This document shows positions 10,244 through 20,730 of a stretch of DNA of 64,000 nt, piece after piece. Each line of letters opens with the position of its first letter. The first letter of the stretch is position 1. The stretch is from assembly GCF_000350225.1 (NCBI RefSeq), contig NW_005179004.1, forward strand, positions 1 through 64,000, read 5' to 3'. The stretch comes from Chondrus crispus. Its lineage: Eukaryota > Rhodophyta > Florideophyceae > Gigartinales > Gigartinaceae. The position numbers and the translations under genes were made by a program. Under the pieces are notes generated by a model. That model saw nothing but the letters and a program-made list of their open reading frames with translations, was not told where the DNA came from and made no database searches.

Positions 10244-11372
10244 CTTTGAAACGATTTGGCTAACAGACAGAAGCTAGTATCCGAAATTAGGGACGTGCAA
10301 AACGTTTGACAATTTGCAAGGATGTGGACTACCATTGACGTTCAACATGAATTCTACCTCACCACGACCAGCGACATTGGCTCTAGCTTTCGTGCCCATC
10401 TCGACTGATCCAGATTGCATCTGTTCATACGTAACGAACAAAGAGCGATCAAATGTAATGTGGGCACTGCAACCGGAATCCACAAGTCATGACCCTGCGT
10501 TTACTGCCTTCCTTTCGGGAGAAGAAGTCGAAAGAAGGCATGTAAAGTCGCTTTCAGCAAAGGCAGCAGTAGAAGTTTCATCTCGGGATACGAATGCACT
10601 TGGCTTCATGCCGGGGTTGGGGGACCGGAACCCGTCTGGCGGTGCTGGTCGGCGCCCATTCACATCCTTGCCCCAGCAACGCGCTGCAGTGTGTCCATGT
10701 CGATTACAGTTCGTACATTTCATATCACGTCGAATAGGCATGCGATTGACAAGTGCAGGTGCGTGGGGTGAAGTAGTAGAAGCGGTCTTCATGCTCTCTC
10801 GTTGTTCCTCTTGCAGCAGACGACTCTTCACAAAATCGAGTCCAAACACTTTATCCTCATTGCCAAGTGCGTCAAGTGCAACAATCAAGTTATCAAATCG
10901 TGGAGGCAAACCATTTAACACAGCCATTGCAATTTCTTTATCGTCAATCTCAACACTCATTGAATGCAATCTGGCAGCAAGTTGCTTCACACGATTGATG
11001 AACACGAGCACTTTCTCGGATGGGAGCATGGATACAGTGTAAAAAGTCGCGACGGGCGGCAAGTTTGTTGAGCAAAGTGTGACGCTCAAACACATTCAGA
11101 ATCGCCTCCCATGTCTCTTTTGCACTGCTACACCCTCGCACATGTTGCAAGTAGTCATCAGAAAGCGTGAGTCCGATGACTGCCTTTGCTTTTGCGTCAC
11201 CACGAATCCACTTTCTCCGGTCATCTGACGTCGCATTCTCCAGTATATCATCAAAAACGTATTGATCGACATCTCGGAGAGCAAGCAATAGCTGGATTTT
11301 CTGCTTCCAGATGTAAAAGTTAGATGCGGTCAGCTTCTCGATTCTGACCGATCCAGAGCTTTGGTCATCCAT
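10244..11372 (-). pseudogene. copia copy C gag, zinc knuckle and protease
   Basis: Starts at ATG 11372 (MDDQSSGSVRIEKLTASNFY). A run of five A where copy A has four (about 11041-11045) shifts the frame in the capsid region. The CCHC knuckle CTNCNRHGHTAARC follows near 10690-10730. The Trp codon before the protease active site has become TGA near 10488, just before LVDSGCSAH, and a Ser codon has become TAG near 10275. Frame and motifs otherwise match copy A closely, so the lesions are easily located by comparison. Confidence 0.9.
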
Positions 11373-11400
11373 TTCGCCGAATGGATGTACCCTTCGAGTA

Positions 11401-11728
11401 TACAAGGTCTTCTGTTCCGGGATCCCAAGCCGTTATCCGATAGTCAACACAATGGCAAGCCTACCCGTATAGGAGGTTTGTAGCAATTACTCGGAAACGT
11501 TCTTGGTGCTTGTTCCCGGTGGAGTGGAACAAGCGTATTCTTCTTAAAAATGCCTTAGGGCGCTACCCCTGTATGTCGGCCAGTGCGGGTCTTTCGACTG
11601 TGAACTAAATCAAACGTGCCACGAGTAAGCACAACACTTTGCCTGTAGACGAACCAGGACTTTTGGTCACTACCGCGAACGGTCCCTGCAACCGAAATCG
11701 GCTTGTCCAAACTTGATACGGTACTACC
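11401..11728. other. unassigned sequence between copia C leader and gypsy LTR
   Basis: No gene seen. It separates the copia C leader from the 3' end of a minus-oriented gypsy LTR. The copia 5' LTR that should be here is absent, so a deletion or later insertion has replaced it. Confidence 0.4.
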
Positions 11729-12325
11729 TGTAGCATAAACCCCCGGTCGCGTTGGGGGTTTAGCTGTGGTTCTTCGAAGACCTGTGTACGCGAGAGAGGA
11801 CAAAAACACACACACCAGAAAAGAACGCGGGCGGTGGTAGCGTGGTAGAGCGGTGGGGAGCGGACGCGAACACAATACGCGGTAGAGCGGTTCGACGCGC
11901 TCGACGCCCCAGGGCGGCGCTAGTTAGCGTTCTAGCACCGACGGGCGGAGGCGGATCCAGCTCGCACGCGTACGTTCGCGACCGCTACCCGCGTTAGTTT
12001 CTAGTTAACGCGCTCGCGTTAAGAGAATGCGTTTAGAATAAGCGGACGGGGTTAGACTTGCGGTGGAGGATCTGGTACCAAGCCCGTGCTTGTCCTTCCC
12101 CTCCCTCCGCCGCCGGTCGCCCTGTCAATTAGTGTACAAGTAAATAATCTATCATGACATACTACAGTATCTAGGTAGCGCCTTACACGGATCGTCACGC
12201 TGTACACGTGCACAGCGAGCAGCAAGCGCGTACTTACACGCGCGGGCGTGCGCGCTGTAATGCATTTGGCGGGAGTACAGTAGTCACCCCGCTCATCCAA
12301 ATAACGTCCTCGCGGTTATGCTACA
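11729..12325 (-). mobile_element. Ty3/gypsy 3' LTR, minus orientation (597 bp)
   Basis: Minus-strand ends are TGTAGCATAACC (12325) and ...GTTTATGCTACA (11729). It is preceded on its own strand by a polypurine tract (GAGGGGGGGG) and a GTGAACG-loop-CGTTCAC hairpin, just as in the 27.7-kb LTR, so it is a 3' LTR. Length, termini and an internal GACAAGCACGGGCTTG plus GATCCTCCACC block match the 15.3-kb and 27.7-kb LTRs, but the rest has diverged, so it belongs to a sister family. No target duplication could be paired. Confidence 0.8.
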
Positions 12326-13159
12326 GAGCCCCCCCCTCAAGGGTGAACGTCCGCGTTCACTCTTTTGGTAGCGCGCGGGGGGGTTATAGTCCGCGACGGC
12401 GATTCGAGTCCTCGTGCATACCCATCACGCGTGCCCTCCCACTCTCGCAATCCCGCTTTTGCCAGCCATACCACCGGCCTCGCGTAAGGAACTCAAGCAC
12501 GACGCTGCGAGCGCGTTCACCCTATCCCAATTGTGCGTTTCGAACGAGGCGAGAAACCTCTCGTCTGTATCCCGCAACTCTGGCTCGTCAATTCCGTACT
12601 GTGAATCTTCATTTTCCCCTCCTGCAGGATTCGTCCGCGCGCCGTTTGTTCGAACCTTTTTGCGGCAAGGGCTTTTCTCGGATCGACGGGATCAATGGGT
12701 TTTCTTTCCCCTTCGCTAATCTCCTCCTCGCATCGGGGAGGATCTCTGTTCCCTGCGGTTTAGCTCCCCCTCGCACTTCGGTGCAAATGCCGTCTGCGTT
12801 ACGTGCGGTCCCGCATCTCCGGTCTTCGCTCTTTCACGCTCGCCAGAATCGTCAATCACGACGTTACAAGCGACCTTCATTCCCCTCTGCCGATCCCTCT
12901 TACTGACAGCTCTCGCTTCCGGCCGTGTCGGGGACACCGACAAGGCGAACGTTGGGGGTCTCTACCACAAGGGGCTTCTCCCCTCTCCCCTGCGTCCTCA
13001 GCTCCATCTTCATGGCGCGGCCAACGATCAATGCAGCACGACGGCGGTGGGTTCGTGTCTTGATGGCGCTGTGCGCGGTTGCGGTGCGTGGAGGTTCTTA
13101 CGGCGCTCTTGGTCGGCGCATCGCCGGTGATCGCGTCGACGCAGAGGCAGCAACAGCGG

Positions 13160-13430
13160 GGGCGACGGGCGATGTGCGTGCAAGCGCGCACAATGAGAGG
13201 GGCGGCGCGAGAGCAGAGCGTGCTGGGAGGGCGGTCGAGTCGGCGGTGCAGCGCGTGGGTGCGTCGGCGCACAAGTAAAAACGGCGGGGGTGGCGGGCGA
13301 TGCCCGTGCGCGCGTCGGCCCGGGGGCAGAAGCGGCAGCGGTAGCGGCGCTGCGCGTGCAAGCGCGCACGAGGAGAGGGGCGGCGCCAGAGCACGGGTGT
13401 GCTGCGAGGACGGTCGAGGCGGTGGTGGTT
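13160..13430. repeat. two diverged copies of a ~178-bp GC-rich unit
   Basis: The segment with GTGCAAGCGCGCAC, GAGAGGGGCGGCGC and GGACGGTCGAG/GGGCGGTCGAG occurs near 13168-13245 and again near 13346-13425, offset by about 178 bases, with GGCGGGCGATG shared upstream. Confidence 0.65.
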
Positions 13431-13554
13431 GCGCCATACGGAGGGCGTCTGTACTCATCCGTGGAATACAGAAGTACTGTACGAAGCCTTCCTATCGTTC
13501 CTTGCGTGCCGCCAGCTGTAACATGTCCGGGTGCGCATCCGCGCACACGTGCCG

Positions 13555-13745
13555 TACGCATGCGTGTCCTCCGGGCCAAATTCTGTTTCCCAATTTTTGC
13601 CACTTTTTTTTTCACGGCATGCACGTGCGTCCTCCGGGCAAAATTCTGCTTCCCAATTTTTGCCAAATTCTTTTTCAACGGCATGCACGTGCGTCCTCCG
13701 GGCCAAATTCCGTCTGCCAAATTTTCCAAAATTTGGCATGCGCAT
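13555..13745. repeat. three ~65-bp tandem units
   Basis: Each unit contains GCATGCACGTGCGTCCTCCG, then AAATTC and CCCAATTTTTGCCA or a variant. The third unit ends in an inverted CCAAATTT/AAATTTGG. Confidence 0.8.
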
Positions 13746-14784
13746 CCGCGCACACGGGCTGCACAGCGCGTATAGATTGACAACGATCATCGCCTGTCCT
13801 TCACTTGGGTTCCCTCTCACTCAGCGCGTTCTGCGTGCGTCTCTTCTGGCGTTCGCGGGGGTGTCCCTGTTCCTTTCTCAAGTCGTGTTGGTTCGTTGAC
13901 CGAGGGGCGTGGTCAGCTTGGTCATTGGAGAGTCGCGCGTGATCACGGGAGGGATTAATGAGCGGGGGAGCCCCGCTTTCGCAGATGGAGAGGCTGCGCT
14001 CGGCCAGTCGGGGTGCAGGGGTGACGTCTCTGTCCGCGTGTGTACGCCCTGAGAACAGGGCTTTCCAGGTTGCGTAATTTGCGTGCACGTCCTGTCCTCA
14101 GTCCCGTACCAACGGAACCTGTACGAGATCTTCACCGTTTCCGCGGGTTGGTGCGTTGCGTTCGAGCACCCTCGCCTTCTCAGCCATACTGCGTGCCCTT
14201 GGGTTCTTATGAGCAGCGGCGCAGAGGGATGCGTGTCCTTCCGTTCGTCTTAATTAGCCCCAAGCGCGATGAGTCCAGGAGCGGTTGAGGGTGACGTTAT
14301 GCCGGAGCGTCATGGTAGTTGGCGTGTCCATAGCTCAGTGCTTCGCCGGTCTAAGCGCTCGACGGTTCTCGTGACGAACGCGAGGGTGGTTCGCCTAATG
14401 GCGTTGTGCGCAGGCGCAGTACGCCGAGGTCCTTGCAACGGGTTCTTGATTGCGGTGTCGGGGGTGTGCCATGCCTTAGTCTCTGCTATGGCCACTTGGC
14501 CTCTGCCCCGTTGAGCGGCAGTCTTATTCATCTCTTGGTCGTCGCGCGACAGTCTTCTGGTCTTCTCTTCTCTTCCCGTTGTTCATGTCCAAAGGGTGTG
14601 GACGTTACTCATATTGGTTGTCGCGCGACGACCTTCTGCTCTTCGCCTCGCTGGGAATTCGCGTGCGCGGTTCGCAGAAAAGACAGATACGTCAGAGTCA
14701 GTGGCCCCCGCAGGGGTCATACGCGTTCGGAGAGGCGTTCCGCCCCGCTGATGTGCATCCGAGTGACTCAGGTAGCGCTTGCGG

Positions 14785-15145
14785 AACGGTCGCGGCTGCG
14801 CGGCCGTGTCGCGTACAGTTCGGCCGCGACTGCACGATCGCCCGCATAGTCAGCCCCATGTTGTGGCGAGGGCCCGTCCATGTTTCTGGTCTGCGTTTTG
14901 GTCTCGTTTGCTTCCCGATCACGGCTGCGCGGCCGTGTCGCGTGCAATTCGGCCGCGGCTGCGCGATCGTCCACAGGGTCGGTACCCATGAATGATTTCA
15001 GGAGAAGTCCGCGTCCATAGTACGTGTGCTTGGTGAGGTCGCGTCCTGACCGCTTTCTCTCGACGATCGTGTCTGCGCGGCCGTTTCGCGTTCAGTTCGG
15101 CCGCGACTGCACGATCGTCCACAGGGTTTGTACCCATGATGTCCA
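14785..15145. repeat. three dispersed copies of a palindrome-rich ~60-90 bp unit
   Basis: Copies near 14791, 14918 and 15060 share GCTGCGCGGCCGTGTCGCG followed by TTCGGCCGCG and TGCACGATCG (or GCGCGATCG); two continue into CCACAGGGT and TACCCATGA. Each is rich in CGCG and GCGGCCG and could fold on itself. Confidence 0.75.
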
Positions 15146-15333
15146 AGGACGTGGTGGCCATGAGGAGCGTCGGCCGCCTGGATCGCGGCGCGGTGCGAGT
15201 TACCCAGAATTGCGTGTCCCGCGTACGGGGCGCCAGTGTAAGCCATGTCGCTGACCGCGTCATCCGAGCTAATTTCTCGTTAAATTTCCGCCGGGAGGCG
15301 GCGGCTTGGCCACTGCACGCGAGCGTACAGTAC

Positions 15334-15923
15334 TGTGGCATATCCCCCTCCCGGAATTAGATTTAGATTAGATTTGCAGCTGTAGAGCCCGAGCTCTACA
15401 GTACCTCAGCCCGCGCGCACACGTGTAGTGTCAGTCCCGACGGCTGACAGTATTACAGTGCAGGCCGACCTGCACTACGGTAGCACACTACAGTACATCG
15501 GTACTGTAGTGTTATGATAGATAATTGTGTACATTAAATATGAGCGGACCGCCGGCGGTGGAGGGGGACAAGCACGGACTTGTCAAGGATCCTCCACCTT
15601 GGTCCGCCCGCTTACTTTTAGGTACTTCCGTCCGTTTTACCTAGGAGTCGCACCGCGCGCGGGTTGAGGACGCGCGTAGCACGCCCACGAGCCGGCTCCG
15701 CCTCCGCCCGTCGGTACTGGATCGTCACCCAGTACCGCTCCGGGGCATCGAGGCGTAGAACCGCTCGCGCGTGCGCGCGTCCTCCCCGATCCCGCTCTAC
15801 CACCGCTACCTCGAGCCCGTGCTCGGTACCGTGGGTGGGCCGTGCTTCTGTCTTCCCGCCGATCGGGGTCTTCCCGGACTGTCAGTACTCACCCCCCTCG
15901 TCGTTGGGGGTGATTATACTACA
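15334..15923 (+). mobile_element. chromovirus 5' LTR
   Basis: Starts TGTGGCATATCC and ends GATTATACTACA. The downstream two thirds (15541-15923) are almost identical to the 3' LTR; the upstream 200 bases are diverged but keep the same series of hairpins, near 15380, 15430, 15457 and 15486. It should contain the element's promoter and RNA start. The bases just inside, TGGTCTCCCGACC at 15925, begin with TGG as expected for a tRNA primer-binding site. Confidence 0.9.
15544..15607 (+). promoter_or_regulatory. conserved LTR stem-loop (5' LTR)
   Basis: Nested arms GCGGACC, GGTGGAGG and GACAAG pair with CTTGTC, CCTCCACC and GGTCCGC around the loop CACGGA: 21 base pairs in 64 bases. The same structure lies in the 3' LTR at 27962-28025, and its core recurs in the minus LTR near 12062-12098. 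It is likely an RNA element of the LTR (polyadenylation, packaging or strand transfer); the role is inference. Confidence 0.6.
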
Positions 15924-16000
15924 GTGGTCTCCCGACCTAGAAGACTCTCACGATCGAGCCGAGAAGACTATCGTTTACCTCCGCGTCCTTACGCGTCGAG

Positions 16001-18562
16001 ATGAGTGGCGAATATCCCACCTCGATTCGCTCGGAGCCCGCCGATGTGCAAGAGGCCGCGCTCCGCGTCCGAGTCGGCGACGGCGACGCTGGTCCCCGAG
16101 ACCGCGAACCGTCGCCCGGCTTCTCCGAAGGACGCGCTCGCGCGATGTACGATCGCATCGCGGAGTATATCGAAGATGTCCGAACATCCCTCCGTATCGA
16201 CGTCTCCGACAGCGTCTACGCCCGCTGTATGGATGAGTTGCGCTCCCTCCGCGAAGGAAGGTTTGAGCGCGTAACTCAGTCCTTGGAGAACCTGCGCGCT
16301 CTCGTCGACCAGCTACAGTCCCGTTTGGTACTGGTCGAAGAGGCGCGCATCGATTCCCCCGCCATGGACGTTGCGGGTCGACCCGCGAGTGCAAACTCCG
16401 GGGTCCGACGCGACCCGCAACCCTTCCCATCAGCCGAACAGATGGGAGCGTTCGCGCACATGGCGGCGGAGCTCAACTCAACGCGCCGCCGTGCCCGTGA
16501 GATGGAACAAACCTCGGCCGAGAGGCCGCCCGGAGCCCCCTCGAGTGGGCCCGGTGCCACTGTTCCTCCGGGCGCATCCGGAGCGCAGGAGTGGCCCCCG
16601 ACTGGAGCCGTCACCAGTCGGAGGGCGGAGGACATCAAGCCGACAGCGGACGCGAACTTCGCGTCCGAGACTCAAGCCCTGCCGTATGCATCCGGAAGCA
16701 TGCGGCAGTCCCGACGGGTACCGGACGAACCCGACCGTGGCCGTGGAGGAGTCGCCCGCGGATCAGGGGAACCGATTCTCCCCTTCGATCCTCGCTGGGG
16801 CGGCTACCAGCCAGCGGATCTTACCGCGCATCCCGGCCCCGTCGACGTCCGAACGTTGCCCGTCACGCCGTTCGGAACGTTGGGCCCCGCCGAACCCGGG
16901 CTCGAGCCCGTCCACACCATGATACAGGAGTTCAGCGCCGTCGCGAACTACCGCATGTATCGGTTGGACAACACCTCGAGGCTCGTTACCTCGGGTGACG
17001 CGGGACGGATCGCCAAGTACGTCCAACGCTGCCGTGGGCTCCGTCCCACGATGAAGAGCTTCGACGGTACTGACGCGATTCAGTTGCTCCCGTTTCTGAA
17101 GGATATCCGGATAACCTTCAATGCCCAGCACCTGACCGAAGGTGTGGCAATCCGTGTCTTCGCTCACTTCCTCGAGCGGGACGCGGAGCGGTTGTATACG
17201 AGTTACACCATGCGCGGCCTCCGCGCCGGCCAGCTCCACGACGACACGAGCTGGCCTGGTCTCGTCAACCAATTTATCAGACGCTACCTAACCGACGACG
17301 TGTTGGGGGAAGCGTTTGACGCTGTCGCGTCGGCGCGACAGCTTCCTCACGAAACCGAGAACACGTTCGCAGACCGGCTGGAATCCGCCGCGTTCCGATG
17401 CACGGCCGTGTTCTCAGAGCAAGCTCTCGCGCACTACTTCGTGCGCGGGCTGTCCACTGCGACCCGGGCCGCAGTGGCAGAGACGATGCAAAGGTTGCCC
17501 GGACAACAGAAGACCGAACTCTCAACGATTCGCCGTATCGCAACGGCCCAGGGTACAACCTACCGCGCCCGTCGCGGGTTGCCGCTGCCGGACCCGAAGC
17601 CGGCAGCGAAGGGAGTCCGAACTCCAAGGTCGCACGGAACGAGTTCGCCGGCGACCGCCCTCCACATTGGAGAAGATGAGTGGCAGGCCGACCCTGTCCT
17701 CATCACGCAAGGCTTCGAACGGGCAGGGGGCCGACCCCCTACGCCAGCTTCCACCGGTTCGACCGGAAGCTTCGCAACGGCGTTCGCACACACGCCGAGG
17801 GCCATGGGTGGTCCGAACCACAACATGGCCGAGCTGGATATCTCCCGTCGAGAAGGAGACCGCGGGCTGCCTAACGTGCCTCGACTCACCGATGAGGAGG
17901 CACGCCACGCGGCGACTTTCGCGTCGACCGATGGCAGCGCGTACATTTGTTGGCTGTGCCGGACGTACGGCCACGCCATGTACGCGTGCCCGTTCCTGTC
18001 GCCTGAACAACGTCAGTTCACGGCGTACAGGAACTACCGCTATCAGATGGAGACGCGCCCCGGAATGCGCAATCTCATCCAGCAGTCTACGCGGGCAGAC
18101 CGAGGCCCGCCTCGAGGTGACCCGAGCCGATCGGGTAGGGGCGTCCGTTTTGCCCCTCGTGAAGGCGGGTACCGATACCAGGGGACCGATCAAAGGGATC
18201 GACGTGACCCTCGTCGGATGGATACGCGATATCCCCGTCGAGATGGGCGAGGCGACCGGGGCCGACCCCCGTTGCTCCAAGGGGTACAGAACGCCATCAT
18301 GTACCTCCAAGACTGGGCTGGTGAGACGCACCCCCAGCCCACAGAAGGAGGCGGAGGGGAGCCCGTTCTCTCCGCCCCTCGAATATTGCAACGGCCGGAC
18401 GTTGCAATCCAAGGCCACGAAGTATCCGATTACTTCGTAGAAGATGCCCAGTCGGAGTGGGGAAACCGTCCCCATCCGCGCGGCCAGGGGCCCGTCGACG
18501 CGCTAGCTAACGATAGCCAAGCGAATAGCACTGAAAGCTCGGGTAGTTCGAAAAACCCGTAA
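16001..18562 (+). CDS. gag: gypsy gag polyprotein (853 aa)
   Basis: ATG at 16001, 77 bases after the 5' LTR, the usual leader distance. The N-terminal 300 residues are acidic, Pro/Ser/Arg-rich and probably disordered. Residues about 365-500 form the capsid-like retrotransposon gag domain (SFDGTDAIQLLPFLKDIRITF ... WPGLVNQFIRRYL ... FADRLESAAF). A CCHC zinc knuckle, CWLCRTYGHAMYAC, lies near residues 650-663 (17947-17990) for RNA packaging. The frame is intact, ending at TAA 18560-18562. It has the same architecture as the gag frame at 61419, a useful cross-check. At over 850 residues it is long for a gypsy gag, mainly because of the disordered N-terminus. Confidence 0.9.
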   Translation: MSGEYPTSIRSEPADVQEAALRVRVGDGDAGPRDREPSPGFSEGRARAMYDRIAEYIEDVRTSLRIDVSDSVYARCMDELRSLREGRFERVTQSLENLRALVDQLQSRLVLVEEARIDSPAMDVAGRPASANSGVRRDPQPFPSAEQMGAFAHMAAELNSTRRRAREMEQTSAERPPGAPSSGPGATVPPGASGAQEWPPTGAVTSRRAEDIKPTADANFASETQALPYASGSMRQSRRVPDEPDRGRGGVARGSGEPILPFDPRWGGYQPADLTAHPGPVDVRTLPVTPFGTLGPAEPGLEPVHTMIQEFSAVANYRMYRLDNTSRLVTSGDAGRIAKYVQRCRGLRPTMKSFDGTDAIQLLPFLKDIRITFNAQHLTEGVAIRVFAHFLERDAERLYTSYTMRGLRAGQLHDDTSWPGLVNQFIRRYLTDDVLGEAFDAVASARQLPHETENTFADRLESAAFRCTAVFSEQALAHYFVRGLSTATRAAVAETMQRLPGQQKTELSTIRRIATAQGTTYRARRGLPLPDPKPAAKGVRTPRSHGTSSPATALHIGEDEWQADPVLITQGFERAGGRPPTPASTGSTGSFATAFAHTPRAMGGPNHNMAELDISRREGDRGLPNVPRLTDEEARHAATFASTDGSAYICWLCRTYGHAMYACPFLSPEQRQFTAYRNYRYQMETRPGMRNLIQQSTRADRGPPRGDPSRSGRGVRFAPREGGYRYQGTDQRDRRDPRRMDTRYPRRDGRGDRGRPPLLQGVQNAIMYLQDWAGETHPQPTEGGGGEPVLSAPRILQRPDVAIQGHEVSDYFVEDAQSEWGNRPHPRGQGPVDALANDSQANSTESSGSSKNP

Positions 18563-18597
18563 AGACGGTTACGTTCGCGCGGTCGCGTGAACCGTCT
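18563..18597 (+). promoter_or_regulatory. stem-loop right after gag stop
   Basis: AGACGGTT (18563-18570) pairs with AACCGTCT (18590-18597), starting at the base after the gag TAA. Pol is in another frame downstream, so a structure here could affect how pol is translated. Structure seen; function inferred. Confidence 0.45.
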
Positions 18598-18708
18598 TGT
18601 CAAACCAACCTTGACCCGCCCCTATTTGTCCCCGGCAGGGGAGGGGAATGTTTACCGATATTATTCCCCTCAACCCCGCACAAGCGCACCGAGACACCCG
18701 TAAGCTCG

Positions 18709-20730
18709 GTGCGAAAGGACGAAGACGCTGAGGCAACCGTGAGCCCGGCGCACATGAAGGAAGGCACTGTGGCAACCGTGAGCCAAGTGCCTAACAAGAA
18801 GCGCATCGAACGCGCCAGCGGCCCGACCCAGGGGGACCCGGGGCCGCCAGAAGAATTCAAGCCGCGTACGAACGCGACTTGTCGCCGGGACGCGGCCGAC
18901 CGAAGGGCGCCCCGCGACCAAGGCCGAAGGACGCGGAAGAGAAGTCGGAATCGGCGCCGGCGGCCCAGGCGGAACGATCTCGCCGAGCCGGGCACGCCGA
19001 AGGTGGTCGACGGCGTCATTTGCCTTATGACGTCGAAGATTTACAACGTCCTCGGCTCGATAGCCACGGAGGGAAATGCCTTCAAGCCCCGCACGATCGC
19101 CGTTGATACGTGCTCAGGGTACAATCTGGTGAGGAAGGCGGACCTTCCTCCCGATTGGTCGCGGTACGTCATCCGCGACGCGCCACTGCCCCGATTGGCA
19201 GGCGCGAATAGCAACCCGCTTAAGCTCTCGGCCGTCGTACGCCTGGCCGTGCGGTTGAGGAACACGACGTTCCGAATTCCGTTCGTCGTGGCGGACCAGC
19301 TCGCCGTGCCGGTCCTCCTTGGTACGGCCTTCATCGATACACACGTACGAAGTATCGACATCGAAGCTCAACGGTTGGAGCTCCGCCAAGGTGGCTCCGT
19401 TGCCATCGTCGACGGGAAGGGCGAGCCGACTCCCCCAACCAGGCGGCACGGACGTCAGACAAGCCGGGCTGACGCACGCGACGAAGCCCCGCAGGCGATC
19501 CGAATCGCCCGCTGGGTTACCATTCCCGCGAGGTCGCAGGCCCGTGTGCGCGTCACCACGGCGGGGAGGGGCCTCGTGTTTATGGAGCCGAAGCCATCAC
19601 TCCAACACCGACATGGAGTGAGGCTGACGAACGGCGTCGCCGAGGTCCTGCCGAACCAGACCTTCGACGTCATCGTCGCGAACTTTTCGCGACGGGAAAG
19701 GCGGCTTCCAAAACACACCGTTGTGGGATACGCTAAACGCAACCCCCTCGCAATCCTGACGCCTGAACGCCGCGTCGCCGAGGGGATCGCGCACGCGCTA
19801 CACCTCACCGACTTGACCGATCAAGTCGGAACGGCAGGAGCTGGTCGACCAGGCTCCGCCCAGGGGGCAACCGTTGAGGAGAGAGGAGCCAGTACGGACG
19901 GCCGACTGGTGAAGTGCCCGCCGCCGGAAGGGGGCACTGCACCCGCCTCTAAAAAGGATCCCGAAAATCCGCCCGAGGATTGGGAAAGAGAAATCGACTT
20001 GTCATACGTCGATAGTGACAAGTTCCGGGGCCACGTGCTCGAGATGCTCCGTAAGCACTCGAGTCTGTGGAGCGGGGCGCTCGGAACGATCCGAGCGACC
20101 GAACACCGCATTCCCCTCGAACCGGGTACGAAGCCGATACGTTCAATGCCCTACCGAAAGGGGCCGGCTATGCGTGAGATGGTCGCCAAGGAAGTCGACA
20201 AAATGTTGAACGCAGGGGTAATCGAACCCGCGAGCACCGAGTGGGCGTCTCCCGTGGTGCTCGTACCGAAGAAAGACGGCTCTCTTCGGTTCTGCGTGGA
20301 CTACCGGCGTCTCAACGCGAAGACTGCAGCGGATTCGTATCCGCTGCCACGGATGGACGACTGCATCGATTCGCTCGGAGATGCAGCCGTCTTCACGACG
20401 TTGGACTGCAATTCCGGTTATTGGCAGATCCCCGTCGCTCCGGAAGACCGGGACAAGACCACGTTCACTACGCATATGGGAACGTTTCGCCATTTGCGTA
20501 TGCCGTTCGGGCTAAAAGGGGCACCGGCCACCTTCCAACGTGCCCTCGACATCATCCTATCTGGCGTCCGATGGCAGATATGCCTCGTCTACCTGGATGA
20601 TGTCATCGTGTTCTCCCGTACGCACGGAGAACACGCGAAGCATCTCGACACTGTCTTGAGCTTGTTGAGGAGCGCCGGAATCTCCCTCAAGCTCAAGAAG
20701 TGTAGCTTCTTCCAACCGAAGGTGCATTAA
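18709..20730 (+). pseudogene. pol: pol part 1: protease and reverse transcriptase, ended by premature TAA
   Basis: The true start is not certain: the first codon used here, 18709, is GTG, and the frame differs from gag. An aspartic protease follows a basic N-terminal stretch, with active site VDTCSGYN near 19101-19124 (a Cys in place of the usual Gly) and the VLLGTAFID flap region. The reverse transcriptase then shows FCVDYRRLNAKT, LDCNSGYWQIPV, MPFGLKGAPATFQ and the catalytic YLDD at 20590-20601, all intact. Translation ends at TAA 20728-20730 within KVH*LGHVIS; homologues read E/H-Y-LGH here, so a Tyr codon has become a stop. The frame resumes at the next codon. Confidence 0.9.

Larger units (their letters stand above)
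7264..11400 (-). mobile_element. Ty1/copia copy C, nearly full internal region
   Basis: All copia domains are present in order on the minus strand between the 3' LTR (7263) and the gag start (ATG 11372) with a short leader to about 11400. The 5' LTR is missing; beyond the leader lies unrelated sequence and then a gypsy LTR. At least six lesions break the polyprotein: a one-base insertion near 11041, nonsense codons near 10488, 10275 and 9555, a one-base deletion near 7773, and a catalytic Asp to Asn change in the RT. The copy is therefore dead, but its order and length match an autonomous parent. Confidence 0.93.
12326..15333. other. GC-rich internal/remnant gypsy DNA, no accepted gene
   Basis: About 3 kb between a minus-oriented 3' LTR and the + oriented 5' LTR of the chromovirus. 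It should be the 3' internal part of the minus element, but no gag or pol motif is visible on either strand; open frames here are Arg/Pro/Ala-rich products of composition. It holds three separate repeat groups (13160-13430, 13555-13745, 14785-15145), listed individually. Confidence 0.5.

Noticed and set aside
12877..13783. Minus and plus frames of up to 250 codons in GC-rich DNA
   Set aside because: Pro/Arg/Ala/His-rich translations of repeats, with no domain and with overlapping frames open on both strands.
17316..18475. 374-codon + and 317-codon - frames inside gag
   Set aside because: Shadows of the gag frame, caused by high GC; gag has the capsid region and zinc knuckle.
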